A stretch of 64,000 nt of DNA from assembly GCA_035532275.1 (NCBI GenBank), contig DATKRG010000229.1, positions 1 through 64,000 of the forward strand, read 5' to 3'. Below, one piece after another: positions 17,025 through 26,493 of the stretch; within the stretch, counting starts at the first letter, position 1; every line of letters begins with the position of its first letter. Made by a program: the position numbers and the translations under genes. Source of the stretch: UBA9676 sp035532275 (GTDB lineage: Bacteria; Actinomycetota; Actinomycetes; Streptosporangiales; Streptosporangiaceae). The notes beneath the pieces were generated by a model. The model did not search any database. It was not told the origin of the DNA and saw only the letters and a list, made by a program, of their open reading frames with translations.

Positions 17025-18677
17025 ATGGCGGAGCTGACAATACGGCCCGACGAGATCCGGGACGCGCTGGCGAGCTTCGTCCAGGCGTATGAGCCGGACG
17101 CCGCCTCCCGGCAGGAGGTTGGCACGGTCGCCGAGTGCGGCGACGGTATTGCCCGGGTGGAGGGCCTGCCCTCCGCGATGGCCAACGAGCTGCTGGAGTT
17201 CCCCGGCGGGATCCGGGGCCTGGCGCTCAACCTGGACGTCCGCGAGATCGGTGTGGTCATCCTCGGCGACTTCAGCAAGATCGAGGAAGGCCAGCAGGTC
17301 CGCCGGACCGGCGAGGTGCTGTCGGTCCCGGTCGGCGATGGCTTCCTGGGCCGGGTGGTGGACCCGCTCGGGGTGCCGCTGGACGGCAAGGGTGACATCG
17401 AGGGCACTGTCCTGCGGGCACTGGAGCTCCAGGCGCCGTCGGTGGTCCAGCGCAGCAAGGTGAACCAGCCGCTGCAGACCGGCATCAAGGCGATCGACGC
17501 GATGACCCCGGTCGGGCGCGGGCAGCGGGAGCTGATCATCGGCGACCGGCAGACCGGCAAGACCGCCATCGCCATCGACACGATCATCAACCAGAAGGCG
17601 AACTGGGAGTCCGGCGACCCGGCCCGGCAGGTCAAGTGCATCTACGTGGCGGTCGGCCAGAAGGGCTCCACCACCGCGCAGGTGCGGCAGGCGCTGGAGG
17701 ACGCGGGCGCGATGGCGTACACCACCATCGTCGCCGCACCCGCCTCGGACCCGGCCGGCTACAAGTACATCGCCCCCTACACCGGGTCGGCTATCGGCCA
17801 GCACTGGATGTACGCGGGCCAGCACGTGCTGATCATCTTCGACGACCTGTCCAAGCAGGCCGAGGCCTACCGGGCCATCTCCCTGCTGCTGCGTCGCCCC
17901 CCCGGCCGTGAGGCCTACCCGGGAGATGTCTTCTACCTGCACTCCCGGCTGCTGGAGCGGTGCGCCAAGCTCTCGAAGGATCTGGGCGGCGGGTCGCTGA
18001 CCGGCCTGCCGATCATCGAGACCAAGGCCAACGACATCTCCGCCTACATCCCGACCAACGTCATCTCCATCACCGATGGGCAGATCTTCCTGGAGACCGA
18101 CCTGTTCAACTCCGGGGTCCGGCCGGCCATCAACGTCGGCCGGTCGGTGTCCCGGGTCGGTGGCGACGCCCAGATCAAGGCGATGAAGAAGGTGGCCGGC
18201 GGGCTCAAGCTGGCCCTGTCGCAGTTCCGTGACCTGGAGGCGTTCGCCGCGTTCGCCTCCGACCTGGACCCGGTGTCCCGCGCCCAGCTGGAGCGCGGCT
18301 CGCGGCTGGTGGAACTGCTCAAGCAGCCGCAGTACAGCCCGCTGCCGGTGGAGCGGCAGGTGGTCGCGGTCTGGGCGGGCACCGGCGGGCACCTCGACGA
18401 CGTGCCCATCGAGGACATCAGCCGGTTCGAGGACGAGTTCCTGGACATGATCGGCCGCCAGCACGCGGGCATCTACGACGCGATCCGGGAGACCGGCGAA
18501 CTGTCCGATGACACCGCCACCGCGCTCAAGGACGCGATCGAGGAGTTCCGGCGCGGTTTCGAGGTCACCGGCGGCGAGATGCTGGTGAAGGAGGAGCCGG
18601 CCGAGCCGATCGAGGAGGCGAAGGTCGGCCACGAGAAGGTGACCAAGTACGTCCCGCCGCCGGCCCGGCAGGGCTAG
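17025..18677 (+). CDS. atpA: ATP synthase F1 subunit alpha
   Basis: This regulatory nucleotide-binding subunit forms the alpha3beta3 head with AtpD. It has 550 residues with P-loop GDRQTGKT at 173-180, the QKGSTTAQVRQALEDAGAM segment and RRPPGREAYPGDVFYLHSRL. The C-terminal extension beyond the usual 510 or so residues is charged (EEPAEPIEEAKVGHEK), as in other actinobacterial alpha subunits. A 106-nt gap precedes it. Confidence 0.97.
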   Translation: MAELTIRPDEIRDALASFVQAYEPDAASRQEVGTVAECGDGIARVEGLPSAMANELLEFPGGIRGLALNLDVREIGVVILGDFSKIEEGQQVRRTGEVLSVPVGDGFLGRVVDPLGVPLDGKGDIEGTVLRALELQAPSVVQRSKVNQPLQTGIKAIDAMTPVGRGQRELIIGDRQTGKTAIAIDTIINQKANWESGDPARQVKCIYVAVGQKGSTTAQVRQALEDAGAMAYTTIVAAPASDPAGYKYIAPYTGSAIGQHWMYAGQHVLIIFDDLSKQAEAYRAISLLLRRPPGREAYPGDVFYLHSRLLERCAKLSKDLGGGSLTGLPIIETKANDISAYIPTNVISITDGQIFLETDLFNSGVRPAINVGRSVSRVGGDAQIKAMKKVAGGLKLALSQFRDLEAFAAFASDLDPVSRAQLERGSRLVELLKQPQYSPLPVERQVVAVWAGTGGHLDDVPIEDISRFEDEFLDMIGRQHAGIYDAIRETGELSDDTATALKDAIEEFRRGFEVTGGEMLVKEEPAEPIEEAKVGHEKVTKYVPPPARQG

Positions 18678-18693
18678 GCCGGGAAGGGCAGAC

Positions 18694-19605
18694 ATGGGAG
18701 CAGAACTCCGAGCGGTCAGGCAGCGGATCCGGTCGATCCAGTCCACTGCCAAGATCACCCGTGCCCAGGAACTGATCGCGGCGTCACGCATCATCAAGGC
18801 GCAGCAGCGGGTGCGGGCCTCCGCGCCCTATGCCCGGGAGATCGAGCGGGCGGTGGAGGCAGTGGTCAGCCGCTCCGCGCACATCGACCACCCACTGGTG
18901 CGCGAGCCCGTGCGCAGCGAGCGGGCGGCGGTGCTCGTCCTGACCAGCGACCGCGGCTTCTGCGGCGGGTACAACGCCAACGTGCTGCGTGAGACGCAGC
19001 GGCTGCGGGCACTGCTGGCGGACCGGGGCGTCCCGGTAGCCACCTACGTGGCCGGGACCAAAGGCATCATCTGGCACCGCTTCCGCGGCCGGGAACTGGC
19101 CGGCGATTGGAGCGGCTTCTCCGACAACCCCACCCACCACTGGGCACGGGAGATCACGCAGAGGCTGCTCGAGGAGTTCGAGCGCCCCGCAGCCGAGGGC
19201 GGGGTGGACGAGATCCACCTCGTCTACACCGAGTTCGTGTCCATGCTCACCCAGCGGCCGGTGGTCCGCCGGATCCTGCCGCTGGAAATCGAGGAAGTCG
19301 AGGCGGAGCCGCCCAGCGGGCCCGTCCCGCTGTACGAGTTCGAGCCGTCCCCGCAGGTCGTCCTGAATGCCCTTCTTCCGTGGTACGTGGAGAACCGGAT
19401 CTATCACGCGCTGCTGGAGAGCGCGGCGGCCGAGATCGCCGAACGCAGGCGGGCGATGAAGTCGGCCACCGACAACGCGAGCGACCTGCTGGAGCAGTTC
19501 ACCCGTGAGGCGAACAAGGCCCGCCAGGCCGAGATCACCCAGGAAATCAGCGAGATCGTCGGGGGCGCCAACGCGCTGGCCGAGTCGATCGCAACCAGCG
19601 AGTGA
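18694..19605 (+). CDS. atpG: ATP synthase F1 subunit gamma
   Basis: This is the rotor shaft. The N-terminal helix (AVRQRIRSIQSTAKITRAQELIAASRI) and C-terminal helix (MKSATDNASDLLEQFTREANKARQAEITQEI) form the coiled coil; TSDRGFCGGYNANVLR is the family signature. Length is 303. The stop at 19605 precedes the atpD ATG by 8 nt. Confidence 0.97.
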   Translation: MGAELRAVRQRIRSIQSTAKITRAQELIAASRIIKAQQRVRASAPYAREIERAVEAVVSRSAHIDHPLVREPVRSERAAVLVLTSDRGFCGGYNANVLRETQRLRALLADRGVPVATYVAGTKGIIWHRFRGRELAGDWSGFSDNPTHHWAREITQRLLEEFERPAAEGGVDEIHLVYTEFVSMLTQRPVVRRILPLEIEEVEAEPPSGPVPLYEFEPSPQVVLNALLPWYVENRIYHALLESAAAEIAERRRAMKSATDNASDLLEQFTREANKARQAEITQEISEIVGGANALAESIATSE

Positions 19606-19613
19606 GGGTCACC

Positions 19614-21071
19614 ATGACCGCAACCGTAGAGAACGCCACCGCCGGCCGGCCGAACGCCGCCGGCCAGGCCGGGCGGGTAGCCCGGGTTATCGGCCCGGTG
19701 GTGGACGTGGAGTTCGGCACCGACCAGATGCCCGGCATCTACAACGCGCTCCATGTGGATGTCACGCTGGGCGAGGAGGTCAAGACGCTGACCCTGGAGG
19801 TCGCCCAGCACGTCGGCGAGAACACGGTGCGGGCGATCTCCATGCAGCCGACCGACGGCCTGGTGCGCGGTGCGACCGTGACCGACACCGGGTCGGCCAT
19901 CTCGGTGCCGGTCGGCGACGTCACCAAGGGCCATGTCTTCAACGTCCTCGGTGAGTCGCTGGACGTGCCGACCGCGTCGCTGAAGATCACCGAGCGCTGG
20001 GGGATCCACCGCGACGCCCCCGACTTCGACAAGCTGGAGCCGCGGACCGAGATCCTGGAGACCGGGATCAAGGTTCTCGACCTGCTCACCCCCTACGTCA
20101 AGGGCGGCAAGATCGGCCTGTTCGGCGGGGCCGGCGTGGGCAAGACGGTGCTCATCCAGGAGATGATCACCCGGGTGGCCAAGAACTTCGGTGGCGTGTC
20201 GGTGTTCGCCGGGGTCGGCGAGCGCACCCGTGAGGGCAACGACCTGTTCATCGAGATGACCGAGTCGAACGTCATCAAGGACACGGCGCTGGTGTTCGGC
20301 CAGATGGACGAGCCGCCCGGCACCCGGCTGCGGGTCGGGCTGGCGGCGCTGACCATGGCCGAGTATTTCCGCGACGTCCAGGGCCAGGACGTGCTGCTGT
20401 TCATCGACAACATCTTCCGGTTCACCCAGGCGGGCTCGGAGGTCTCCACCCTGCTCGGCCGGATGCCGTCGGCGGTCGGCTACCAGCCCACCCTGGCGGA
20501 CGAGATGGGCCAGCTGCAGGAGCGGATCACCTCCACCCGCGGCCACTCCATCACCTCCATGCAGGCGATCTACGTGCCCGCGGACGACATCACCGACCCG
20601 GCCCCGCACACCACGTTCGCCCACCTGGACGCGACCACGGTGCTGTCCCGGGCGATCACCGAGAAGGGGATCTTCCCGGCGGTTGACCCGCTGGACTCCG
20701 CCTCGCGGATCCTGGACGCCAACTACGTGGGCCAGGAGCACTACGACGTCGCCCGCGAGGTGCAGCGGATCCTCCAGCGGTACAAGGAGCTGCAGGACAT
20801 CATCGCCATCCTCGGCATCGACGAGCTGTCCGAGGAGGACAAGGTCACCGTCCAGCGGGCACGGCGGATCGAGCGGTTCCTGTCGCACCCGATGTTCGTG
20901 GCCGAGCAGTTCACCGGGCAGCCCGGTGTGTTCGTGCCGCTCACCGAGACGATCGCCTCCTTCAAGGCGCTCTGCGAAGGCAAGTACGACCACATCCCGG
21001 AGCAGGCGTTCTTCATGTGCGGCGGGATCGAGGACGTGGAGCGCAAAGCGGCGGAGCTGGAGCGCCAGTGA
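19614..21071 (+). CDS. atpD: ATP synthase F1 subunit beta
   Basis: This is the catalytic subunit. P-loop GGAGVGKT lies at 171-178, with GERTREGNDL (catalytic glutamate region) and LLFIDNIFRFTQAGSEVS (Walker B). I take ATG 19614 (485 residues) because GAGGG precedes it; GTG 19602, overlapping the atpG stop, would add four residues. All core residues are present. Confidence 0.97.
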   Translation: MTATVENATAGRPNAAGQAGRVARVIGPVVDVEFGTDQMPGIYNALHVDVTLGEEVKTLTLEVAQHVGENTVRAISMQPTDGLVRGATVTDTGSAISVPVGDVTKGHVFNVLGESLDVPTASLKITERWGIHRDAPDFDKLEPRTEILETGIKVLDLLTPYVKGGKIGLFGGAGVGKTVLIQEMITRVAKNFGGVSVFAGVGERTREGNDLFIEMTESNVIKDTALVFGQMDEPPGTRLRVGLAALTMAEYFRDVQGQDVLLFIDNIFRFTQAGSEVSTLLGRMPSAVGYQPTLADEMGQLQERITSTRGHSITSMQAIYVPADDITDPAPHTTFAHLDATTVLSRAITEKGIFPAVDPLDSASRILDANYVGQEHYDVAREVQRILQRYKELQDIIAILGIDELSEEDKVTVQRARRIERFLSHPMFVAEQFTGQPGVFVPLTETIASFKALCEGKYDHIPEQAFFMCGGIEDVERKAAELERQ

Positions 21072-21086
21072 ACGGGGTAACGCGCC

Positions 21087-21500
21087 GTGACGCTTAGGGT
21101 TGAGCTGGTCGCGCCGGACGGTGAGATCTGGTCCGGGCGGGCCCGGATGGTGATCGCCAAGACCCTGGACGGGGATCTGGGTGTGCTCACCGGTCATCCG
21201 CCGGTGCTCGGGATCCTGGCCGAGGGCAGCCTCATCCAGATCCTCGACCCCGAGGACAGCGAGGGGACGGCGGGCCAGCATGTGCTGGCCGCGGTGAGCA
21301 GTGGCTTCCTCGCGGTCGCGGACGACCGGGTGTCCATCATGTCCCGGCAGGCCCAGCTGGGGTCCCAGGTGGACACCAGCGCTGTGCAGGCGGAGCTGGA
21401 CGCCGCGCTGGCGGCCACCGGGCCGCTGCCGCCGGACGCCGAGCCTGCCGAGGTGAAGTACGCGCGGGCGCTGCTGCGGGCTGCGGGCGAGCGGTCCTGA
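21087..21500 (+). CDS. atpC: ATP synthase F1 subunit epsilon
   Basis: The 137-residue central-stalk subunit inhibits ATP hydrolysis. LRVELVAPDGEIWSGRARMV begins the N-terminal beta-sandwich, with GDLGVLTGHPPVLGIL downstream and a short C-terminal helical part. The GTG start lies 15 nt after atpD. It is the last structural ATP synthase gene. Confidence 0.94.
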   Translation: MTLRVELVAPDGEIWSGRARMVIAKTLDGDLGVLTGHPPVLGILAEGSLIQILDPEDSEGTAGQHVLAAVSSGFLAVADDRVSIMSRQAQLGSQVDTSAVQAELDAALAATGPLPPDAEPAEVKYARALLRAAGERS

Positions 21501-21524
21501 CGAGGGCCAGCGGCCGGGCCCGGG

Positions 21525-21971
21525 ATGAGCAAAGCACTGGCGCTCGACGCGGCCTGGATCTTCGCCGCCTTCCTGGTCGTGGTGGTGCTGGCGGCGGCCG
21601 GGATCGCTGGCCGCCGGATCCTGCTGGACCGGGGCGGCGGCACGGTGGAATGCGGGCTGCGCAGGCCGGGCGGCAACTGGCGGCTCGGAGTGGCCGCCTA
21701 CCGGGCTGACGAGCTGCGCTGGTACGACGGCGTCGGCGTGCTGCTCACCCCGGAGGAGACCCTGTCCCGGCGGTCGCTGGCGGTCATCTCGCGCCGCCCG
21801 GCGGACGCGGGCGAGGCGGTGCGGCTGGGGCCCGGCATGGTGGTGGTGGCCTGCCGCCCGGGGGAGAGCCCGGACCTGATCGAGCTGGCCATGGGGGAGT
21901 CCGCGCTGACCGGCTTCCTGGCCTGGCTGGAGGCGGCCCCGCCCGGCTCCTACCAGCGCTGGCCCGGCTGA
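21525..21971 (+). CDS. DUF2550 family membrane-anchored protein
   Basis: The 148-residue protein has one N-terminal membrane helix (WIFAAFLVVVVLAAAGIAG) and a small globular domain with VECGLRRPGGNWRLGVAAY and ELRWYDGVGVL. It matches the DUF2550 protein that directly follows atpC in many Actinobacteria, including mycobacteria. No enzymatic motif is visible and the role is unknown. The conserved position suggests a link with the ATP synthase or its membrane environment. Confidence 0.85.
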   Translation: MSKALALDAAWIFAAFLVVVVLAAAGIAGRRILLDRGGGTVECGLRRPGGNWRLGVAAYRADELRWYDGVGVLLTPEETLSRRSLAVISRRPADAGEAVRLGPGMVVVACRPGESPDLIELAMGESALTGFLAWLEAAPPGSYQRWPG

Positions 21972-22058
21972 CCCCGAACCCGTTAGGTGCGCTGCGGGCA
22001 GGCGCCTCGGATGTTCGGATGGCGCGGGTGGGGGTGGTGGTTCGGGTGCGTGTGGGGC

Positions 22059-22655
22059 TCAGCGGTCGCCGCCGGGCTTCCACAGGACGTCGCCGTGCTC
22101 GGCGTTCGCCTGCCGGGCGAGGATGAACAGCAGGTCGGAGAGGCGGTTGAGGTAGCGCGCCGTGCGCGGGTTCATGGTGTCCCCGTAGACGGCCAGGGCC
22201 GCCCAGGTGCTGCGCTCGGCCCGGCGGACCACCGTCCGGGCGGTGTGCAGCAGCGCGGCCCCGGCGGTGCCGCCGGGCAGCACGAAGCTGCGCAGCGTGG
22301 GCAGGTCGGCGTTGTGCTCGTCGCAGTCGCGTTCCAGCGCCGAAACATAGGTGTCGTCTATGCGCAGCGGCGGGTAAGGCGGGTTGTCGCTCACCGGGTT
22401 GCACAGGTCCGCCCCGACGTCGAACAGCTCGTTCTGGACCCGGGCCAGCACCGCCACCGCCCGGTCGCCCAGCCCGCCGAGCGCCAGTGCGGTCCCGATC
22501 GCGCAGTTGGCCTCGTCCACGTCGGCGAAGGCGGCAAGCCGCGGGTCGGTCTTGGCTACCCGGCTGGTACCGCCCAGCGCTGTGGTCCCGTCGTCACCGG
22601 TGCGGGTATAGATACGCGACAGAACGATGGGCTGGTCCCGGCGATTCTCTGACAT
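22059..22655 (-). CDS. pduO: Cob(I)alamin adenosyltransferase, PduO type
   Basis: It transfers the adenosyl group of ATP to cob(I)alamin, making the coenzyme B12 used by acyl-CoA mutases. The N-terminal ATP-binding signature is RIYTRTGDDGTTALGGTSRV; the DEANCAIG motif follows. In the C-terminal half, SFVLPGGTAGAALLHTARTVVRRAER is the family hallmark. Length 198 is typical. It faces DUF2550 convergently. It fits the B12-dependent genes at 33-42 kb. Confidence 0.95.
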   Translation of the reverse strand: MSENRRDQPIVLSRIYTRTGDDGTTALGGTSRVAKTDPRLAAFADVDEANCAIGTALALGGLGDRAVAVLARVQNELFDVGADLCNPVSDNPPYPPLRIDDTYVSALERDCDEHNADLPTLRSFVLPGGTAGAALLHTARTVVRRAERSTWAALAVYGDTMNPRTARYLNRLSDLLFILARQANAEHGDVLWKPGGDR

Positions 22656-23104
22656 GGCATCACGGTAGCGGGTAGGGCTGGCGCGGCCGCGGTCCGCTGC
22701 CGGCGCGTCCTGAAGACCGCGGAATCAACGATGTGATCAATCGCCTGACCTGGGGTATTCACATTTTGACCACGATGTGGCATCGTATAACTGCGAAGAG
22801 TCACCAGACTCGGAGCCAGTGAGCTAGCCTGCCGGCTGCCTCGCCCGGCGGATCTCGGGGGCCCGCCGGACACCGACGGTGGCAGGCAGTGTGGAGGGGT
22901 GCGCCCCCGGCCAGCGGCCGGGGGCGCACCCATGTGCTGCGGGGCCGTGAGCGGCCCGGGGGACCGGGCTGGCAGGCCGCCGGGGCCGGCGGCTTACCCG
23001 TCCCCGGGAGTGGCCGGCGGCGGGCCGGGGAGTGGCCGGGCACACGGCCGCACGCGCCGGTAGGGTTGTCGCCTACAGCCCGAACTGTGGTTGAGAAGGT
23101 GACC
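22656..23104 (+). other. 449-nt divergent gap with promoter-like sequence and a strong hairpin
   Basis: No protein gene is supported. A less GC-rich stretch (22730-22800) holds TTGACC at 22766-22771 and TATAAC at 22786-22791. The spacing is 14 nt, too short for a standard promoter, so this is weak. A perfect hairpin lies about 110 nt downstream (next entry). The GMC oxidoreductase promoter should lie in this gap. Confidence 0.45.
22897..22931 (+). terminator. Perfect 16-bp hairpin with 3-nt loop upstream of the GMC oxidoreductase
   Basis: The arms 22897-22912 (gggtgcgcccccggcc) and 22916-22931 are exact inverted copies around the loop agc. It lies 173 nt before the GMC start, between the promoter-like sequence at 22766-22791 and the gene. 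It could terminate a short transcript, attenuate the oxidoreductase mRNA, or end transcription arriving from the left. Confidence 0.65.
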
Positions 23105-24754
23105 GTGTACGACTATGTCATTGTCGGTGCCGGTAGCGCCGGATGTGTCCTGGCAGCGCGCCTGTCCGAGAACCCCGCTACCCGGGTGCTGCTGCTGGAG
23201 GCCGGGCCCCCCGACGACGCCGATGAGATCCACATCCCGGCCGCGCTGAACCTGCTCTTCCAGAGCACCTACGACTGGGACTTCCGCACCGTCCCGCAGG
23301 AGCGGGCGGCGGGCCGCGCCATCTACTGGCCGCGGGGCCGCATGCTCGGCGGCTCCTCGTCGATGAACGCGATGATCTACATCCGGGGCGCCCGCCACGA
23401 CTACGACACCTGGCGGGACGATTACGGCTGCACCGGATGGGGCTACGCCGACCTGATGCCCTACTTCCGCCGGGCCGAGGACAACACCAGGGGCGCGTCG
23501 GCCTATCACGGCTCGGGCGGGCCCCTGAGCGTCTCGGACCTGAAGTACCGCTCGCAGCTCACCAGGGCCTTCGTCGCCTCGGCCCGCGAATGCGGGGTGC
23601 TGGAGAACGAGGACTTCAACGGCCCGCAGCAGGACGGCAGTGGCTTCTACCAGGTGACGCAGCGGGACGGCCGCCGCTGGTCGGCGGCGGACGCCTACCT
23701 GCACCCGGCCATGTCCCGGCCCAACCTGGAGGTGCTCACCGACGCCCGGGCGACCCAGGTCGTGGTCGACGCCGGCCGCGCCTCCGGGGTGCGCTACCTG
23801 CGGCGCGGGACCGAGGAGATGGCCCGCGCCGACGCCGAGGTGATCCTGGCCGCGGGCGCCATCGGCAGCCCGCAGATGCTCATGCTGTCCGGCGTCGGCC
23901 CCGCCGACCACCTGCGCGATCTGGGCATCGCGGTCAGGGTGGACAGCCCCGGCGTGGGCGCCAACCTGTCCGACCATCCGGTGGTCACCGCGATGTGGCA
24001 GACCCCGCGCACGCGGGCCCTGTGGGAGGAGTCCAGCCCGGCCAACCTGGCCCGCTGGCGGTTCCGCCACTCCGGCCCGCTGACCTCCAACGTGGCCGAG
24101 GCAGGCGGGTTCAGCCGGACCAGGCCCTCGCTGCCAGCGCCCGACCTGCAATGGCACGCGCTGCCCACGCCGTATCAGCGGGAGGGGCTGGGCGACCCGC
24201 AGACCCGGGCGCTCTCGCTGCTGATCACCCTGGTCGACGTCGGCAGCCGGGGCCAGGTCTGGCTGCGCAGCGCCGACCCGCGGCACAAGCCCGCCATCGA
24301 CCCGGCCTACCTGTCCGACGGCACCGACATCGAGCCGCTGGTCGAGGGAGTGCGGATGGCGCGCGAGTTCGCCGCCGCCGGCCCGCTCGGCAAGCTGTGC
24401 AAGGACGAGCTGGCGCCGGGGCCGGATGTGCGCACCGACGCCCAGGTGCGGGAGTTCATCCGGCGGGACCTCGGGACGCTGTTCCACCCGGTCGGCACCT
24501 GCGCGATGGGCGGCGACTCGCCGCTGGTGGCCAGCAAGCTGGCCAGCGTCGTCGACCCGGAGCTGCGGGTGCGCGGGGTGGAGCGGCTGCGGGTGGTCGA
24601 CGCCTCGGTGATGCCGGCCGTGCCCCGCGGCAACACCAACGCCCCGACCATTGCCATCGCCGAGCGTGCGGCGGACCTGATCATCGGCCGGGCCCCACTG
24701 GAGCCCGCCGACCCGGCCCACGACGTCGCGCCCCTGGCCGCCGACCTGACCTGA
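23105..24754 (+). CDS. GMC-family FAD-dependent oxidoreductase (choline dehydrogenase-like)
   Basis: It oxidises an alcohol to an aldehyde using FAD. The dinucleotide motif YVIVGAGSAGCVLAARLSE opens the protein; RGRMLGGSSSMNAMIYIRG is GMC signature 1, GAIGSPQMLMLSGVGP is signature 2, and HPVGTCAMG near residue 465 holds the catalytic histidine. Length is 549 from GTG 23105, chosen because GAGAAGGTGA precedes it. It converges with an aldehyde dehydrogenase 35 nt away, so the two may form an alcohol-to-acid pair resembling BetA/BetB. The substrate is not deducible. Confidence 0.9.
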   Translation: MYDYVIVGAGSAGCVLAARLSENPATRVLLLEAGPPDDADEIHIPAALNLLFQSTYDWDFRTVPQERAAGRAIYWPRGRMLGGSSSMNAMIYIRGARHDYDTWRDDYGCTGWGYADLMPYFRRAEDNTRGASAYHGSGGPLSVSDLKYRSQLTRAFVASARECGVLENEDFNGPQQDGSGFYQVTQRDGRRWSAADAYLHPAMSRPNLEVLTDARATQVVVDAGRASGVRYLRRGTEEMARADAEVILAAGAIGSPQMLMLSGVGPADHLRDLGIAVRVDSPGVGANLSDHPVVTAMWQTPRTRALWEESSPANLARWRFRHSGPLTSNVAEAGGFSRTRPSLPAPDLQWHALPTPYQREGLGDPQTRALSLLITLVDVGSRGQVWLRSADPRHKPAIDPAYLSDGTDIEPLVEGVRMAREFAAAGPLGKLCKDELAPGPDVRTDAQVREFIRRDLGTLFHPVGTCAMGGDSPLVASKLASVVDPELRVRGVERLRVVDASVMPAVPRGNTNAPTIAIAERAADLIIGRAPLEPADPAHDVAPLAADLT

Positions 24755-24789
24755 CCGCCCCGCCGAACCCGGTGAGGGGACCAGAGGCG

Positions 24790-26301
24790 TCAGCGGTAGC
24801 GCTTGCCGTGCAGGAAGGTGGCGGCTGCCAGCAGCTTGGTCACGTCCTTGTCGGTGCGCGACAGCGTGGTCAGGTTCAGCGGCGACCGCATCCGGACCCG
24901 GGTGATCGACTTGGCCCGGGCGAACTCACGCAGCCCGTCGGGGCCGTGGATGCGGCCGAAACCGGAGTCGCCGTTCCCGCCGAACGGCAGGGCTGGCACG
25001 GTCGCGAACCCGATCACCGAGTTGACCGCGGTCATCCCGCTGCGCAGCGCCCGCGCCACGTCCATGGCCCGCTTCTTGTCGCGCACGAACACGGTGGCGC
25101 CGAGCGCGTAGCGGCTGGAGTTCGCCATCGTGACGGCTTCGTCCAGGCTGGCGACCCGGGTCACGGTGATCGTGGGGCCGAACGTCTCGTCCTGGATCGC
25201 CAGGCTGGTCTCGGGCACGTCGGCCAGGATCACCGGGTCCACATAGGGCCGCCGGATGCTCTGCATGCCGCCCAGGACCGCCCGCCCGCCGCGGGCCAGG
25301 GCATCGGCGACATGGTCCTCGATGACATCCACCTGCGCCGGGCGGGTCATCGGCCCGTAGGCCGACTCGCGGTCGTCACCGGGCCGCGCCCCGGACATGC
25401 GTTCGGCCAGCTTCTCCAGGAACGTGTGGTAGACGGCGTCGACGACATAGACCCGCTCCACCCCGATGCAGGTCTGGCCCCCGTTGGACACCGCGCCCCA
25501 GGCCGCGGCGTCGGCGGCGGCGTCCAGGTCGGCGTCGTCGCCCACCAGGAACGCGTCCTTGCCGCCGCACTCGGCGATCATGGGGGTGAGGTTCTGGGCG
25601 CAGGCGGCCATCACCTTGCGCGCGGTCGCGCTGGAACCGGTGAACGAGATCTTGTCCACCGCGCTGCGGGCGAGCGCCTCCCCGGTCTCGCCGGCGCCGG
25701 TGACCAGCTGCAGGACCGGGTGCTCGGGCACCACCTCCGCGAACGAGCTGACCAGCCAGCCGCCGACCGCGGGGGTGAGCTCGCTGGGCTTGAACACCAC
25801 CGCGTTGCCGGCGGCCAGCGCGTAGGCGATCGAGCCCATCGGGGTGAAGACCGGGTAGTTCCACGGCCCGATCACGCCGACGACGCCGAGCGGGGCGTAC
25901 TCCACCGACGAAGCCAGGTTGACCGCGGGCAGCCCGCTGCGCACGCGGCGCGGGCCGAGCACCCGGCGGGCGTGGCGTGCGGCCCAGTCGAGGTGCACGA
26001 TCGCCAGGAAGATCTCCAGCTGGGCGTCACCGAGCGGCTTGCCGGTCTCGGTGTGCACCAGCTCGGCGAGGCGGCCGATGTAGCGGATCAGGTGGGACTT
26101 CCAGGCCAGCAGCCGGGTCCTGCGCTGCTTCGGGCTCAGGCTCGCCCACCAGGCGGCGGCCTCGCGGGCACGCTCGACGGCGGCATCGACCTGCGCCTGG
26201 CCGTGAACGCCGAAGGTGGCGATCACCTCCGAGGTGGCGGGGTTGACCGAGTCGAAGGTCTCCACCTGCCGGGTCTGCCCGTGGGTCCACACCGTGTCCA
26301 T
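24790..26301 (-). CDS. NAD(P)-dependent aldehyde dehydrogenase
   Basis: It oxidises an aldehyde to an acid. The 503-residue protein has the fold landmarks GVIGPWNYPVFTPM, FKPSELTP and FTGSSATARKV. The catalytic glutamate lies in IAECGGKDAFLV and the catalytic cysteine in NGGQTCIGVERVYVV. ECGGKDA in place of the usual ELGGKSP recalls the succinate-semialdehyde dehydrogenase GabD2 group of mycobacteria. ATG 26301 is preceded by AAGGTGAGGA. It converges on the GMC oxidoreductase and diverges from the RibD-like gene. Confidence 0.92.
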   Translation of the reverse strand: MDTVWTHGQTRQVETFDSVNPATSEVIATFGVHGQAQVDAAVERAREAAAWWASLSPKQRRTRLLAWKSHLIRYIGRLAELVHTETGKPLGDAQLEIFLAIVHLDWAARHARRVLGPRRVRSGLPAVNLASSVEYAPLGVVGVIGPWNYPVFTPMGSIAYALAAGNAVVFKPSELTPAVGGWLVSSFAEVVPEHPVLQLVTGAGETGEALARSAVDKISFTGSSATARKVMAACAQNLTPMIAECGGKDAFLVGDDADLDAAADAAAWGAVSNGGQTCIGVERVYVVDAVYHTFLEKLAERMSGARPGDDRESAYGPMTRPAQVDVIEDHVADALARGGRAVLGGMQSIRRPYVDPVILADVPETSLAIQDETFGPTITVTRVASLDEAVTMANSSRYALGATVFVRDKKRAMDVARALRSGMTAVNSVIGFATVPALPFGGNGDSGFGRIHGPDGLREFARAKSITRVRMRSPLNLTTLSRTDKDVTKLLAAATFLHGKRYR

Positions 26302-26493
26302 CGTCCTCACCTTCGCACCGCACGCACTACCGGTGTTGCGAGCCAGTAAACCACCGGTACCCCGGCACCGCGAGGCGCCCTCCCGTGGCCGCCCGCGCCG
26401 CCACGGAGTGGGCCCGGGCGGCCGGTGGATACCGTGGGTGCAAGCCTGGCGGCGCTGGCCGGCCAGGCACCGGCGGACCGGAGCTGAACCCAG

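Noticed and set aside
23437..26349. 970-codon plus-strand open frame across the GMC oxidoreductase and aldehyde dehydrogenase
   Set aside because: Both real genes are recognised by catalytic motifs in other frames; the frame's product is Arg/Pro/Gly-rich noise.
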